NCBI GenBank assembly: GCA_963841995.1
Contig: CAWJEX010000001.1
Coordinates: 108,566 to 172,565 of the forward strand
Direction of reading: 5' to 3'
Length of the DNA stretch: 64,000 bases
DNA from: DATDPM01 sp963841995
GTDB lineage: Bacteria > Pseudomonadota > Alphaproteobacteria > DATDPM01
Shown: positions 1 to 9,060 of the stretch, in pieces
How the letters are laid out: the number at the start of each line of letters is the position of its first letter
Numbering within the stretch: the first letter of the stretch is position 1
Notes under the pieces: generated by a model
Databases searched by the model: none
The model's input: the letters and a program-made list of their open reading frames with translations, nothing else
Told to the model about the DNA's origin: nothing
Made by a program: the position numbers and the translations under genes

Positions 1-9
1 CTGAGCAAA

Positions 10-921
10 ATGTCCATGACCATGGTTCGCAAGACCGGTTCGTTACTGGCCATCCTGGCTTTGGCCTGGATTGTCGTGCCCCTGTCGGCGCGGGCCGCCA
101 CCACGTGGAATACGACGGTTACGCCCGTTACGAATACCTGTCCCGCCGGTTCGTGCTCCAGCCAGCATGAGGGGCTCGCCACCAGCGACCCCACCATGCT
201 GCCCTACGGCAACCAGATCCAGTTTACGAGCAGCAGCAGCCCCAGTCTGCCGTTGTTCGCGACCTCGTATTTCGTGTCGACGAATGCGTCCAGCAGCGCG
301 CTGCAGGCGGCTAATATTGAGGTTTACACCGGTACCGGCTATGGCATCGGGGTCACCAGCGAGACCACTGCGGCGGTGAAATACGGTTCGGATCCGACGC
401 CCGCGCCGGGTAGCCAATTCACCGAAGACGTTGGCAACAGTCCTGGTCATACAGTCGATAACCAAGGCGTTTACGACATGGTGGTTTTCCAACTCCCGTC
501 GAGCAATTTTGACGTTACCCAGATCTTGTTGAATACCTTCACCACCAGCCAATATGCGTCTGGCGCCGCCGATTTCACCATCTTCGTGGGCGGCAATTCA
601 TCGGCTAATGCCCTTAGCTTAGCCGGCTTTGCCGGCGTGACCCTCGCCCAGCTCACGGGTACGTACGGTTTCACCGAAATCAATTACACCAATGCGACTG
701 GCGGCACCTTCAACGTCAATGCGGGCAACCTCACCGGCCGTTATCTGATCGTCGCCGCTTCGCTGACCAACACCAACCGCAACGACGATTTTAAGATCGC
801 GTCCATCGTCGGGAACACCCTCCTTACCAAGGTGCCGGAACCGTCTTCGATCTCGTTGCTGTTCGTGGCCGGGATGATGCTCCTCTACTTCCGGCGCCGA
901 CGCGCTGCTATTCGCTGTTAA
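10..921 (+). CDS. PEP-CTERM sorting-domain exported protein
   Basis: A 303-residue exported protein of unknown specific role, probably a substrate of the exosortase system whose accessory genes follow. The N-terminus has a signal peptide: a basic MVRK start, a hydrophobic stretch to about residue 25, and an ARA-type cleavage site. The body is rich in Ser, Thr, Asn and Gly. The C-terminus is a textbook PEP-CTERM tripartite signal: VPEPSS at about residue 275, a hydrophobic helix, then an RRRR cluster. Exosortases cleave at the PEP motif and the protein is thought to enter the extracellular matrix. Several Met codons lie close together at the start (codons 1, 3 and 5), and with only 9 upstream bases I cannot choose between them. 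No catalytic domain is recognised. Confidence 0.88.
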   Translation: MSMTMVRKTGSLLAILALAWIVVPLSARAATTWNTTVTPVTNTCPAGSCSSQHEGLATSDPTMLPYGNQIQFTSSSSPSLPLFATSYFVSTNASSSALQAANIEVYTGTGYGIGVTSETTAAVKYGSDPTPAPGSQFTEDVGNSPGHTVDNQGVYDMVVFQLPSSNFDVTQILLNTFTTSQYASGAADFTIFVGGNSSANALSLAGFAGVTLAQLTGTYGFTEINYTNATGGTFNVNAGNLTGRYLIVAASLTNTNRNDDFKIASIVGNTLLTKVPEPSSISLLFVAGMMLLYFRRRRAAIRC

Positions 922-962
922 CGATCCGTTGTCCCTCGCGCCTCATACTGAACTGCGTTAAA

Positions 963-974
963 CTAAACGTTTAG
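963..974. promoter_or_regulatory. 12-bp perfect palindrome upstream of prsT
   Basis: CTAAACGTTTAG is a perfect inverted repeat about 35 bp before the prsT start codon, in the short gap after the PEP-CTERM gene. Position and symmetry suggest a dimeric regulator site. That function is inference; no -24/-12 sigma-54 promoter is visible here. Confidence 0.3.
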
Positions 975-1008
975 GGAACCGCGGCTGGTCCAGCGGGCGC
1001 GCCTTGTT

Positions 1009-3786
1009 ATGACGCGGCATTTTGCATTCATTGGCGTCTTTTTGGCGTTTCTCGGAGTGTCGGGAACGGCGCTTTCGGCCGTCGATCCCGAACGCTCAAA
1101 TACTTATTTGTCCAAGGCCCATTACTATATGGACCGCAGCGACTGGGACAGCGCCCTGATCGAGCTTCGGAATGCCATTCAACAGGATCCGGGGAACGCC
1201 CGCGCCTATTTCGAATCGGGCCAAGTCAACGTTCGCATCGGCGACGTCGAATCGGCCGAGCGAAATTTCCGCGAAGCCCTGGCGCGAAACTACAATCCGC
1301 CCGAAACCCAGGCGTCCTTGGCCGAGCTCTTGGTGAAGCGCGAAAAGCTCGGTGTTCTGCTGGACGAGATCCAGCCCGATGACCGGCCGCCAATTTTCGA
1401 AGCCCGGGTGCGGAGCGCCCGCGGCTACGCCTATCTCGGACTGCAACGAACCCAGGAGGCGGAGCGCTCTTTCCAGGAAGCGATTGATCTCAGCGACCAT
1501 GGCGCGCTTGCGCTCGCCGGGTTGGCCCAGGTCGATGCCATTTTGGGAAAGAATGCCGAGGCGGCGTCACTGCTGGAGCGCGCCACCGCCGAGGACCCGA
1601 CCCTGGGCGATGCCTGGCTCTTGCTCGGCTATGTAAGGCTGTGGCAGGGCGACCGGGCGGGTGCCCGCGTTCCTTTTGACAAAGCGGTTGAGCAAGCACC
1701 GTCCAGCGAACCTGCCCGGCGCGCCCGGGCGCTGTTTCTTGTTAGCGAAGATCAGAAAACGGCTTTGGCCGATATCCATGCGCTGCTTCAGCAGAACGCG
1801 CATCATCCGATGGCCAATTTTCTCGACGCCGCTATTAAAGCCGAGCACGGTCAAATGCACGACGCGGAGGTGGCTCTTCAAAAAATCAGCAACATCGATG
1901 ATTACGCTCCGGCGCTCTATCTGCTCGCCCGTGTCAATTTTGCTTTAGGTGAACTCGGCCAGACCGATGTCAGTTTGAACCGGCTGCTGATCCTGACGCC
2001 GGACGCACCGGACGCACTCACCTTGCGTGCCGCCTTGCTGATGCGCCGCGGAAACTCCGATCTGGCGATTCCCGTCCTGAAACACGTTTTGGAAATCCAC
2101 AGCGACGATCGAGCGGCACTGACCATGCTTGCCGACGCTTACGCCACAACCGGCCAGCGCCGCGAAGCGGACGCGACCGTGCAGCAACTCGCCAAATTGC
2201 CCGCGGCCGATGCCACCGCCGCTGCCCAGCTCGCCCTGCAGCAAACCCGGCTGGGGCATTTTTCCGACGCGGTCGCAACACTCGAAGCGTCCCGGGCGGT
2301 GGGCCCGCTGTCGATGAACTCCACGTCGCTCCTCATTACGAATTATGTCGGCCAGAAAGATTACGAAGGCGCCTGGAAGGCGGCCGAGGCGTATCGGGAC
2401 ACGACCCATGGCAGCGCCGAATCCCAGGTGATGCTCGGCGTCGTCGCCTTGCGGCGTGACGGACCGGAGGCGGCGAGGCCTTACTTCGAGAAGGCGGTCG
2501 CGCTCGATCCGGATTTGGCTGCTGCTGCGGTCGATCTTGCCGGTGTCTACCGGGTCGAGAAGAAGCCCGACGATGCCCGAGCAGTTCTGGATCGCGCCGT
2601 CCGCGAAAATCCCAATAACCTCGATCTGATCATGGCGCGTGCGGAATTGGAGCGCGCGGAACACGCAACGGCGGCGGAGATCCAGTGGCTCGAACGTGCC
2701 CGGGAAGCGGCGCCCGCCGCCCCGGCGCCGCGATTCGCACTGGCCAAACTATACCTCGCGAACAATGACGTCGCGAAGGCGATCGCGGTCGCGACGGAGC
2801 TGACCAAGATCGACGAAAGCGAGCCCAAAGCGATCGCAATTCTCGGTCACGCCCAACTCGCCAATAAAGAGTTTCAGAACGCGATAACCAGCTTCCAGAA
2901 ATTGGCGGCGGTGACCCAGGATTCGGCTGGGGCGCAGTTTCAATTAGTCCGCGCCTATCTCGCCGCCAGCGACCTCGAAAATGCAAATTTGACGCTTCGT
3001 AAGGCGGTCGATCAGCACCCGGACGATTTGCCGCTCCAGAATATCGCCGTCGACTTCGCCGTCAGCACCAAGCAAATCGATTCCTATCTCGCCTTTGCGC
3101 GCGATTTATCGGTCCTGCATCCCGATGACCCGAGACTGTTCGAATTCGTCGGAACGCTTCTCGTCGAGCAACACCATGCCTCGGATGCCGTTCAAGCGTT
3201 CTCGACGGCGGTTTCCAAGGGCGGGGACGCCCGGGCGGTCTTGGGCTTGGCGCAAGCGCAGGCCTCTTCGGGTGGCGTGGAAAGCGGAATTGATATCTTG
3301 CGCGACTGGTTGAGGCGCAATCCCAGCGATCGCCAAGTCCGGATCGGCTTGGCCCGTCTGCTTGGCTCGGCGGGACACAATGACGAGGCAATCGCCGAGC
3401 ATGAGAAGCTTCTCGCGGACCAGCCGAACGATCCGCTTCTGCTCAACGATCTCGCCTGGCTCTATCTGACGGTGGGCGACAAGCGTGCCCTGCCGACGGC
3501 TCAGGAAGCGCACCGGCTGGCACCGGATCTCGCAATGGTCGACGACACCCTCGGTTGGGTTCTCGTGCAGCAAGGCGATGTCGAAGGCGGGTTGAAATTT
3601 CTCGAACAAGCAACGAACCCCCCGTCGGTCGCCAGCCCCGGCATGAAATACCGGTTAGCCGTCGCCTTTGACCGGCTGGGCCGGCAACCCGAAGCCCGCA
3701 AGGCTCTCGATGAAGCGCTTGCCTCCGGCACCTCCTTCGCCGAGGCTAAGGACGCTGAGGCCTTGCGCGCCAAGCTCGGCAATTGA
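1009..3786 (+). CDS. prsT: PEP-CTERM system TPR-repeat protein PrsT
   Basis: A 925-residue exported protein made almost wholly of tetratricopeptide repeats. Many TPR-like units with W/L-G-Y-A-x-P spacing are visible, such as IELRNAIQQDPGNARAYFES near residue 52. Length, first repeat and position between a PEP-CTERM protein and exosortase A accessory genes match the PrsT family, a scaffold for exosortase-linked exopolysaccharide assembly. A signal peptide ends near residue 24 (ALSA). Many PrsT proteins are described as lipoproteins, but I see no lipobox cysteine here, so this copy is probably soluble periplasmic. The stop overlaps the next gene's TTG start, so the two are likely co-transcribed. 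Confidence 0.85.
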   Translation: MTRHFAFIGVFLAFLGVSGTALSAVDPERSNTYLSKAHYYMDRSDWDSALIELRNAIQQDPGNARAYFESGQVNVRIGDVESAERNFREALARNYNPPETQASLAELLVKREKLGVLLDEIQPDDRPPIFEARVRSARGYAYLGLQRTQEAERSFQEAIDLSDHGALALAGLAQVDAILGKNAEAASLLERATAEDPTLGDAWLLLGYVRLWQGDRAGARVPFDKAVEQAPSSEPARRARALFLVSEDQKTALADIHALLQQNAHHPMANFLDAAIKAEHGQMHDAEVALQKISNIDDYAPALYLLARVNFALGELGQTDVSLNRLLILTPDAPDALTLRAALLMRRGNSDLAIPVLKHVLEIHSDDRAALTMLADAYATTGQRREADATVQQLAKLPAADATAAAQLALQQTRLGHFSDAVATLEASRAVGPLSMNSTSLLITNYVGQKDYEGAWKAAEAYRDTTHGSAESQVMLGVVALRRDGPEAARPYFEKAVALDPDLAAAAVDLAGVYRVEKKPDDARAVLDRAVRENPNNLDLIMARAELERAEHATAAEIQWLERAREAAPAAPAPRFALAKLYLANNDVAKAIAVATELTKIDESEPKAIAILGHAQLANKEFQNAITSFQKLAAVTQDSAGAQFQLVRAYLAASDLENANLTLRKAVDQHPDDLPLQNIAVDFAVSTKQIDSYLAFARDLSVLHPDDPRLFEFVGTLLVEQHHASDAVQAFSTAVSKGGDARAVLGLAQAQASSGGVESGIDILRDWLRRNPSDRQVRIGLARLLGSAGHNDEAIAEHEKLLADQPNDPLLLNDLAWLYLTVGDKRALPTAQEAHRLAPDLAMVDDTLGWVLVQQGDVEGGLKFLEQATNPPSVASPGMKYRLAVAFDRLGRQPEARKALDEALASGTSFAEAKDAEALRAKLGN

Positions 3787-4433
3787 TCCGTCTGGCGATG
3801 GCGGCTACCCGCACTCGCCGGCTGCTTCGTCTTTCCCTTTTGCTATTTCTGCCATTGCTGCTCGAAGCCCAGGCGCGGCCGGCGCCGCGCCCTTACGCGC
3901 TGCAAGACATACAGCTGGGTGCGCCGTTGTCGGAATTGCGCCAGCTTCGCTTCGTCGAAGAAACGGTGCGTGGCAAACTCCGCCTTCTGTGTTCGAGCGA
4001 CGCCGATTCGGTGGGGATCGATCTGCTCCATCCGTTGGCCACCACACTCCCGCCGGATGAAGTGCGTTGCGCGCTCTTCGAGCGGGATAAGTCGAAAGCG
4101 GCGCCCGTACCCGGCAAAATCGAAATCTTCGGAAAATCGGTCTCGCCGCTTCTCGTCTTCTACCCGCCCGAAGAGGGCGATGGCGAACCGCGGCTGGCGG
4201 AAATCACCGTTCGATTCGACAACGACCGGTTTCAACAGATTGTCGCGCTCATGCGGCGGGCCTATGGCGCGCCGGCCAACTACGAAATGACCGGCATGCA
4301 GACATATTTTGGCGACATGGTGATTGCGAGCTACTACTGGAACAACGATGTCAGCACCATCGAAGCGGATTCGCTGACGCTCGATCTCGACAAGATGAGC
4401 GTCGTCTTCAAATTCACCGAACTGGAACGGTAA
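3783..4433 (+). CDS. Exported protein of unknown function downstream of prsT
   Basis: A 216-residue protein with an N-terminal hydrophobic segment (about residues 12-28) typical of a signal peptide; no known domain is recognised. The first possible start is TTG at 3783, which overlaps the prsT stop by 4 bp. An ATG at 3798 is the alternative and gives a more compact signal peptide. The mature part is mixed alpha/beta in character, with two cysteines near residues 66 and 98. Because it is coupled to prsT it probably serves the same envelope pathway, but I cannot assign a function. Confidence 0.7.
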   Translation: MIRLAMAATRTRRLLRLSLLLFLPLLLEAQARPAPRPYALQDIQLGAPLSELRQLRFVEETVRGKLRLLCSSDADSVGIDLLHPLATTLPPDEVRCALFERDKSKAAPVPGKIEIFGKSVSPLLVFYPPEEGDGEPRLAEITVRFDNDRFQQIVALMRRAYGAPANYEMTGMQTYFGDMVIASYYWNNDVSTIEADSLTLDLDKMSVVFKFTELER

Positions 4434-4626
4434 AATTCATAATTTGCCGGCGTGATTGCCGATCAGCCGCAAATTGTTTTTGGCCCCGTAATCCGGGTGA
4501 GTGCGGATAGGCGGAGCCGACGGCCCCGAAAAAATCGCGGCGTATCGAAAGTTTATGTTAATTATGAAGGGCTTAAGGTGTGCGGACGAGCCGGCTTTCC
4601 GATTATTGATCCTGACTGATGATTCG

Positions 4627-6216
4627 ATGAGCGAACTCCTCCACCAACTCGTCCAACGCAGCGCAGCGCGGCACCCCTCGCTTACCGCCGTCGTCTACAA
4701 GGATCAGACGCTCGACTACCGGTCGCTCTGGGACCAGGTCGAACAAGCGGCATTTGCGCTTGCGGGTCTCGGGTTGAAGCGCGGCGAGCGCGTCGGCGTC
4801 TACCTGGAAAAGCGGCTGGAGACCGTGATCGCCATGTTCGGGGCGGCTGCAGCCGGCTCGGTCTTCGTGCCCATCAATCCGATCCTGAAGCCCCGCCAGG
4901 TTGGCTACATCATGCGGGACTGCAATATCCGGATGCTCGTCACCTCGGCCCAGCGCGCCGCCGATTTGGCCGGGGAAATGGCCGATTGCCCGGATCTGGC
5001 CTACGTGGTCTTGGTGGATCAGAGCGGCGCGTCGCTGCAGGCCGGCAAGGCGGATATCCTCAATTGGCATCAATTCCTGGGCACTTCGGGCAGTGGCAAG
5101 CCCAGCCGGGTCATCGATTCCGACATGGCAGGAATCCTCTATACCTCGGGCAGCACGGGAAACCCGAAAGGCGTCATTCTCTCCCATCGCAACATGGTGG
5201 CCGGGGCTAAAAGCGTCAGCCAATATCTGGAAAACACCCCCGACGATCGCATTCTTTCGGTCCTACCCCTCAGTTTCGATGCGGGGCTTAGTCAGCTCAC
5301 GACGGCGTTCAATGTGGGGGCCCGGGTCGTGCTACTGAACTATTTGCTCGCCCATGACGTCGTTCGGGCGTGTGCCGAGGAAAGCATCACCGGAATGACC
5401 GGCGTGCCGCCATTATGGATTCAAGTGGCCGAGCTTGAATGGCCCGAGGCGGCCAGCCGCTCGATGCGCTATTTCGCCAATACCGGCGGCCACATGCCGC
5501 GGGCCATCCTTGATCGGTTGCGGGCTCTCATGCCCAAGGCCAAGCCCTATCTGATGTATGGCCTGACCGAAGCCTTCCGGTCCACCTATCTCGACCCCGC
5601 AGAAGTGGACCGGCGGCCGGACTCCATCGGCAAGGCGATCCCGAATGCCGAGATCCTCGTGGTGCGGCCGGACGGACAGCTCTGCGACGCCGACGAGCCG
5701 GGGGAGCTCGTTCATCGCGGCGCGCTCGTTTCGCTCGGCTATTGGAACGATCCCGAGCGCACGGCAGAACGATTCAAGCCTGCTCCGGCGCAACCTTCCG
5801 CGATTTGCCTCCCGGAAATGGCGGTCTGGTCGGGCGATGTCGTGCGCCGCGATGCCGAGGGCTTTCTCTATTTCATCGGCCGCCGGGACGAGATGATCAA
5901 GACGTCCGGCTATCGCGTCAGTCCGACCGAAGTCGAAGAAGTGATCCATTCGACCGGGCTTGTCGGCGGCGTGGCTGCAATCGGCGTACCGCATCCGCGG
6001 CTCGGCCAGGGCATCATCGTCGTGGTGACGGCGCCCGCCGACGGCAAACTGGATGCCGATGCGCTGATGACCGAATGCCGGCGGAACATGCCGCAATACA
6101 TGGTCCCGCTCTTGATTGCTGAGCGTCCGACGCTGCCCCGAAATCCGAACGGCAAGATCGATCGGAAATCCCTGGCCGGTGAATTCGCCGAGACCTTCCA
6201 AAAGGACACGCCGTGA
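4627..6216 (+). CDS. Acyl-CoA ligase (AMP-forming), exosortase A system-associated
   Basis: An adenylate-forming enzyme of about 529 residues (ANL superfamily) that activates an acid as the acyl-AMP. Visible motifs are the P-loop-like YTSGSTGNPKG with the following SHRN, the A5-type YGLTEAFRSTY, the hinge region GRRDEMIKTSGYRVSP, and the C-terminal catalytic lysine in NGKIDRKSL. The pairing with the following PLP decarboxylase and the preceding prsT is the arrangement known for exosortase A-associated ligases. An in-frame GTG at 4501 would add 42 unsupported residues; the ATG at 4627 (MSELLHQL) matches the usual family start. The natural substrate is unknown. The stop overlaps the next ATG (TGATG). 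Confidence 0.88.
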   Translation: MSELLHQLVQRSAARHPSLTAVVYKDQTLDYRSLWDQVEQAAFALAGLGLKRGERVGVYLEKRLETVIAMFGAAAAGSVFVPINPILKPRQVGYIMRDCNIRMLVTSAQRAADLAGEMADCPDLAYVVLVDQSGASLQAGKADILNWHQFLGTSGSGKPSRVIDSDMAGILYTSGSTGNPKGVILSHRNMVAGAKSVSQYLENTPDDRILSVLPLSFDAGLSQLTTAFNVGARVVLLNYLLAHDVVRACAEESITGMTGVPPLWIQVAELEWPEAASRSMRYFANTGGHMPRAILDRLRALMPKAKPYLMYGLTEAFRSTYLDPAEVDRRPDSIGKAIPNAEILVVRPDGQLCDADEPGELVHRGALVSLGYWNDPERTAERFKPAPAQPSAICLPEMAVWSGDVVRRDAEGFLYFIGRRDEMIKTSGYRVSPTEVEEVIHSTGLVGGVAAIGVPHPRLGQGIIVVVTAPADGKLDADALMTECRRNMPQYMVPLLIAERPTLPRNPNGKIDRKSLAGEFAETFQKDTP

Positions 6217-7454
6217 TGGGCACAACGCGCTCGGTGCATCCGTCGATTGCGGCATTTCCGGTCCGCGATGGCTGCCTCGTCGTGGGTGGCATGACGCTCA
6301 CGGCGCTTGCGGAGCGCGCAGGCGCCACGCCGTTTTTCGCGTACGATCGGCGATTGCTCGACGACCGCATTGAACATCTGCGGCAACACTTGCCGAAAAC
6401 GGTGGCGCTCCATTATGCGATCAAGGCCAATCCGATGCCGGCGGTTGTCCGGCATCTCGCCGGATTGGTCGACGGCTTCGACGTGGCGTCCGTTCGGGAA
6501 ATGCATGTGGCGCTCGAAACCGGCATGGCGCCGACGCGCATATCATTTGCCGGGCCCGGCAAAACCCAAGCCGAGCTTGCCGAGGCGGTCAAAGCCGGGA
6601 TTATGATCGACATCGAATCGCCGATGGAAATGCGCCGGATCGCGATTTTTGCGGAACAGCTCGGCAAATCGCCCCGGGTCGCGGTCCGGGTCAATCCCGA
6701 TTTCGAGATCGCCGGATCCGGCATGCGGATGGGCGGCGGTCCGCAACAATTCGGCATCGACGCGGAACAAGTGCCGGAGATGCTGCGGGAACTCGGCAGC
6801 CTAAAGCTCGATTTTATGGGCTTTCACATTTTCGCCGGTTCGCAAAACTTGCGGGCGGATATCCTGCAGACGGCGCAAGAACGCATCGTCGAGCTTGCCA
6901 TCGAGCTTTCGGCGCATGCGCCAAAACCGGTTCGGCATCTCAATATCGGCGGCGGGTTCGGCATCCCGTATTTTCCCAAGGATACGCCTCTCGATCTTAC
7001 GCCCCTTGGGGCGAATCTGGGGCGCCTCATCGACCGGCGGCTGAAGCCGGCACTGCCGGAAGCCCAGGTGGTCATCGAGCTTGGCCGCTACATCGTCGGC
7101 GAAGCCGGAATTTACGTTGCCAAGATCATCGACCGGAAAATCTCGCGCGGCCATGTCTTCCTGGTGACCGACGGCGGCTTACATCATCAATTGGCGGCTT
7201 CGGGGAATTTTGGCCAAGTCATCCGGCGCAATTATCCGGTGGCTATCGGCACTCGCATGGGCGAGGCGCCGGCGGAAACCGTCAGCGTCGTCGGATGCCT
7301 TTGCACGCCGCTGGATCTGCTGGCGGACAAGGTCGAGTTGCCGCACGCCGATGTCGGCGATCTTGTCGTGATTTTTCAATCGGGCGCCTACGGGTTTACG
7401 GCAAGCCCGATCAACTTCTTGAGTCATCCGCTTCCGGCCGAGGTCTTCGTTTGA
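6216..7454 (+). CDS. PLP-dependent decarboxylase, exosortase A system-associated
   Basis: A fold-type III (alanine racemase / diaminopimelate decarboxylase-like) enzyme of about 412 residues. HYAIKANPMPAVV near residue 68 carries the PLP lysine, HIFAGSQN follows mid-protein, and GGGFGIPYF is the phosphate-binding glycine loop. The C-terminal part has the active-site cysteine region VVGCLCTPLDLL and the usual FQSGAYG. It lies one base into the stop of the ligase gene and belongs to the same operon. A GTG one codon earlier (6213) is also possible. Family members sit in exosortase/exopolysaccharide clusters and presumably decarboxylate an amino acid for polymer or modification chemistry; the substrate is not known. 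Confidence 0.87.
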   Translation: MGTTRSVHPSIAAFPVRDGCLVVGGMTLTALAERAGATPFFAYDRRLLDDRIEHLRQHLPKTVALHYAIKANPMPAVVRHLAGLVDGFDVASVREMHVALETGMAPTRISFAGPGKTQAELAEAVKAGIMIDIESPMEMRRIAIFAEQLGKSPRVAVRVNPDFEIAGSGMRMGGGPQQFGIDAEQVPEMLRELGSLKLDFMGFHIFAGSQNLRADILQTAQERIVELAIELSAHAPKPVRHLNIGGGFGIPYFPKDTPLDLTPLGANLGRLIDRRLKPALPEAQVVIELGRYIVGEAGIYVAKIIDRKISRGHVFLVTDGGLHHQLAASGNFGQVIRRNYPVAIGTRMGEAPAETVSVVGCLCTPLDLLADKVELPHADVGDLVVIFQSGAYGFTASPINFLSHPLPAEVFV

Positions 7455-7659
7455 TTCCCCTCTTGCCGAGAATTTCATGAGCGCGCTGTTCGGATGGCTG
7501 GACAGCCCGAATGGCGAAAAATGCGCGGCCCCCGCAACTGGAAGTGTTCGTGAAATGGCCGGTGTCGCCAATCCCTTTCCCCGACGATCACGTAGTCGGG
7601 GCACTTGGGCTGAATTTCGCGGCCTGCGGAAATTGTTTCGCTACGGGTGCCGCCCGATC

Positions 7660-7770
7660 GGCGAGAATGTCCTCAACCTAGCGGTCGAGATTGCCGCCGG
7701 GAAAGTCGTAGCTCGCAACCGCGCCGGCGGCCGCAGGGTCGATTTCCTTGTCGCCAATCATAAAGCTCTT
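7660..7770 (-). pseudogene. Remnant of HAD phosphatase C-terminus (GmhB-like)
   Basis: On the minus strand, directly downstream of gmhA, one frame reads SFMIGDKEIDPAAAGAVASY then DFPGGNLDR, a TAG stop, and VEDIL. This matches the C-terminus of the heptose-bisphosphate/histidinol phosphatase HAD family: the GDK-x-x-D motif IV followed by F-P-G-G-N-L. An in-frame TAA lies just before it and no catalytic DxD motif survives nearby, so only the tail remains. The location beside gmhA supports a former gmhB. This is a short similarity judged by eye, so confidence is moderate. Confidence 0.5.
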
Positions 7771-7799
7771 TTACCGCTCGATCGGCTCGCATGACTAGA

Positions 7800-8405
7800 T
7801 TAGAGATTCTTGGCCAGCAGCGGGAACAGTCGTGATTCGACCAGCCCGCAAACGATATGGCCGGCCATGATGTGAAGTTGTTGAATCATCGGCGTGCGAT
7901 CGGAGGGTGCGTGCAGGACAAAGTCGCAGAGCGGCGGCATGTCGCCGCCTTTGCGGCCGGTAAAGCCGACCGTCACGATCCCCATTTCACGGGCGGCGCG
8001 AAGCGCGCGGAGGATATTGGGCGAGCGGCCGGAGGTTGAAATGCCGACGAATACGTCGCCGCTGCGGCCCAGCCCGCGCACCTGCCGTTCGAAGATCTGC
8101 TCGTAGCCGTAATCGTTGCCGACCGCGGTGAGAACCGAGGTGTCGACGGTAAGTGCGACAGCGGCAAGCGGGTTGCGATCGTAATTGAGCCGGCTCATCA
8201 TCTCGCCGGCGAGGTGCTGAGCGTCGCTGGCACTACCGCCATTGCCGGCGAGCATGATCTTACCGCCGGCGGTTAGCGTCTTCATCCACGCTTCAGCGAT
8301 ACGCTCGATGGCGTTCTTGAACGCCGGGTCGTGAGCGGCCGCCTCGACGACGAAACGGGACTCCTCGATTTCGCGTTCGACGAAACTTAGTTCCCGGTTA
8401 TCCAC
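7800..8405 (-). CDS. gmhA: Phosphoheptose isomerase (SIS domain)
   Basis: GmhA converts sedoheptulose 7-phosphate to D-glycero-D-manno-heptose 7-phosphate, the first step of heptose synthesis for LPS or capsule. The 201-residue protein has the SIS fold with the sugar-phosphate loop AGNGGSASDAQHLAGE, the second loop ISTSGRSPNI and the C-terminal HIMAGHIVCGLVE helix, all as in the family. I chose GTG at 8405 because it gives family length and has GGGAG 8-9 nt upstream; the longer frame to 8483 adds 26 residues that overlap the hddA remnant. Its pathway neighbours on both sides (hddA and gmhB) are only fragments, so this enzyme may lack its local partners. Confidence 0.9.
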   Translation of the reverse strand: MDNRELSFVEREIEESRFVVEAAAHDPAFKNAIERIAEAWMKTLTAGGKIMLAGNGGSASDAQHLAGEMMSRLNYDRNPLAAVALTVDTSVLTAVGNDYGYEQIFERQVRGLGRSGDVFVGISTSGRSPNILRALRAAREMGIVTVGFTGRKGGDMPPLCDFVLHAPSDRTPMIQQLHIMAGHIVCGLVESRLFPLLAKNL

Positions 8406-8416
8406 ATTTCGGCTCC

Positions 8417-8617
8417 CTATTGGGTGAAGTATATGGGCGACGCATGGCCGCCGCCGGCGTTCGGTGCCGATACCAGCCGACACCGGTTCTCGGGGTCCGT
8501 CAGCAACATGACGAAACCGCCGCCTCCGGCGCCCGATACCTTGCCCGTCATCGCGTTCGCTTTAGCAAACACCATTATATTCTCAAACTCGGCCGTCGTA
8601 ATCCCGCTTGCTATGCG
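8417..8617 (-). pseudogene. Remnant of heptose-7-phosphate kinase C-terminus (HddA-like GHMP kinase)
   Basis: The minus-strand frame ending at TAG 8419-8417 reads NIMVFAKANAMTGKVSGAGG, then GGFVMLLTDPENR. This is the GHMP-kinase motif 3 region (GxKVSGAGGGGF) of D-glycero-D-manno-heptose 7-phosphate kinases. The frame is closed upstream by a stop at 8620-8618, so only about 66 C-terminal residues remain of an expected ~330. It ends 11 nt before gmhA in the same direction, the usual hddA-gmhA operon order. The 5' part is absent; at about 8620-8660 the sequence passes into an unrelated remnant on the other strand. Confidence 0.65.
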
Positions 8618-8665
8618 CTATTGGGCGGTCGAGGACCGGTCGAACAGGCCCGCATCCCAGCACGG

Positions 8666-8887
8666 AACGGCTCGGTGTCTCGCATCCTGGCGCGTTCGAC
8701 CCGCAAGAATATCGAGCCGCAGGTCGATCCGAAGTTTCTTCGCCCGACCGACGAGCCGATCATCTGGGGCGATTGCACCAAGATGAAACTGGCGACGGGC
8801 TGGCAGCAGGGAATCTCCCTCGACCAGACCATCGACGACATGCTGGCCTATTGGCGGCAGAAGCCCGATACGGCGCTCGACGTGTAG
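8666..8887 (+). pseudogene. Remnant of GDP-mannose 4,6-dehydratase-like C-terminus
   Basis: The plus-strand frame reads NGSVSRILARSTRKNIE, then VDPKFLRPTDEPIIWGD, TKMKLATGWQ and LDQTIDDMLAYWR before the stop. This is the C-terminal signature of the GDP-mannose dehydratase / extended SDR family (VDPxxLRPxDxPxxxGDxxKxxxxTGWxPxxxLxxTLxDxLxYWR). The Rossmann N-terminus with GxxGxxG is missing. The open frame extends upstream to 8420, but that part encodes the antisense of the hddA remnant and has no family similarity. It and hddA were divergently oriented and both lost their 5' ends. Confidence 0.65.
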
Positions 8888-9060
8888 TGGTTTTCCGGTT
8901 GCGGCAGGGCGGGCGGCTGGATGACGGCGAGCGCGTCCGGGGCATGGCCGGTATGAGATAAGCGAAAGGGATGAGCTTTCTTGCCGGGAGACCCGCCCAT
9001 GCCCGAGGGGCATAGGCGGGTTCCGATCCTTGTGTGGAACTGCCCCTTGGGGCCGGAGCG

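Noticed and set aside
7477..7794. 105-codon plus-strand ORF after the decarboxylase
   Set aside because: Arg/Pro-rich with no family pattern; the minus strand carries the gmhB-like tail, so this is its antisense.
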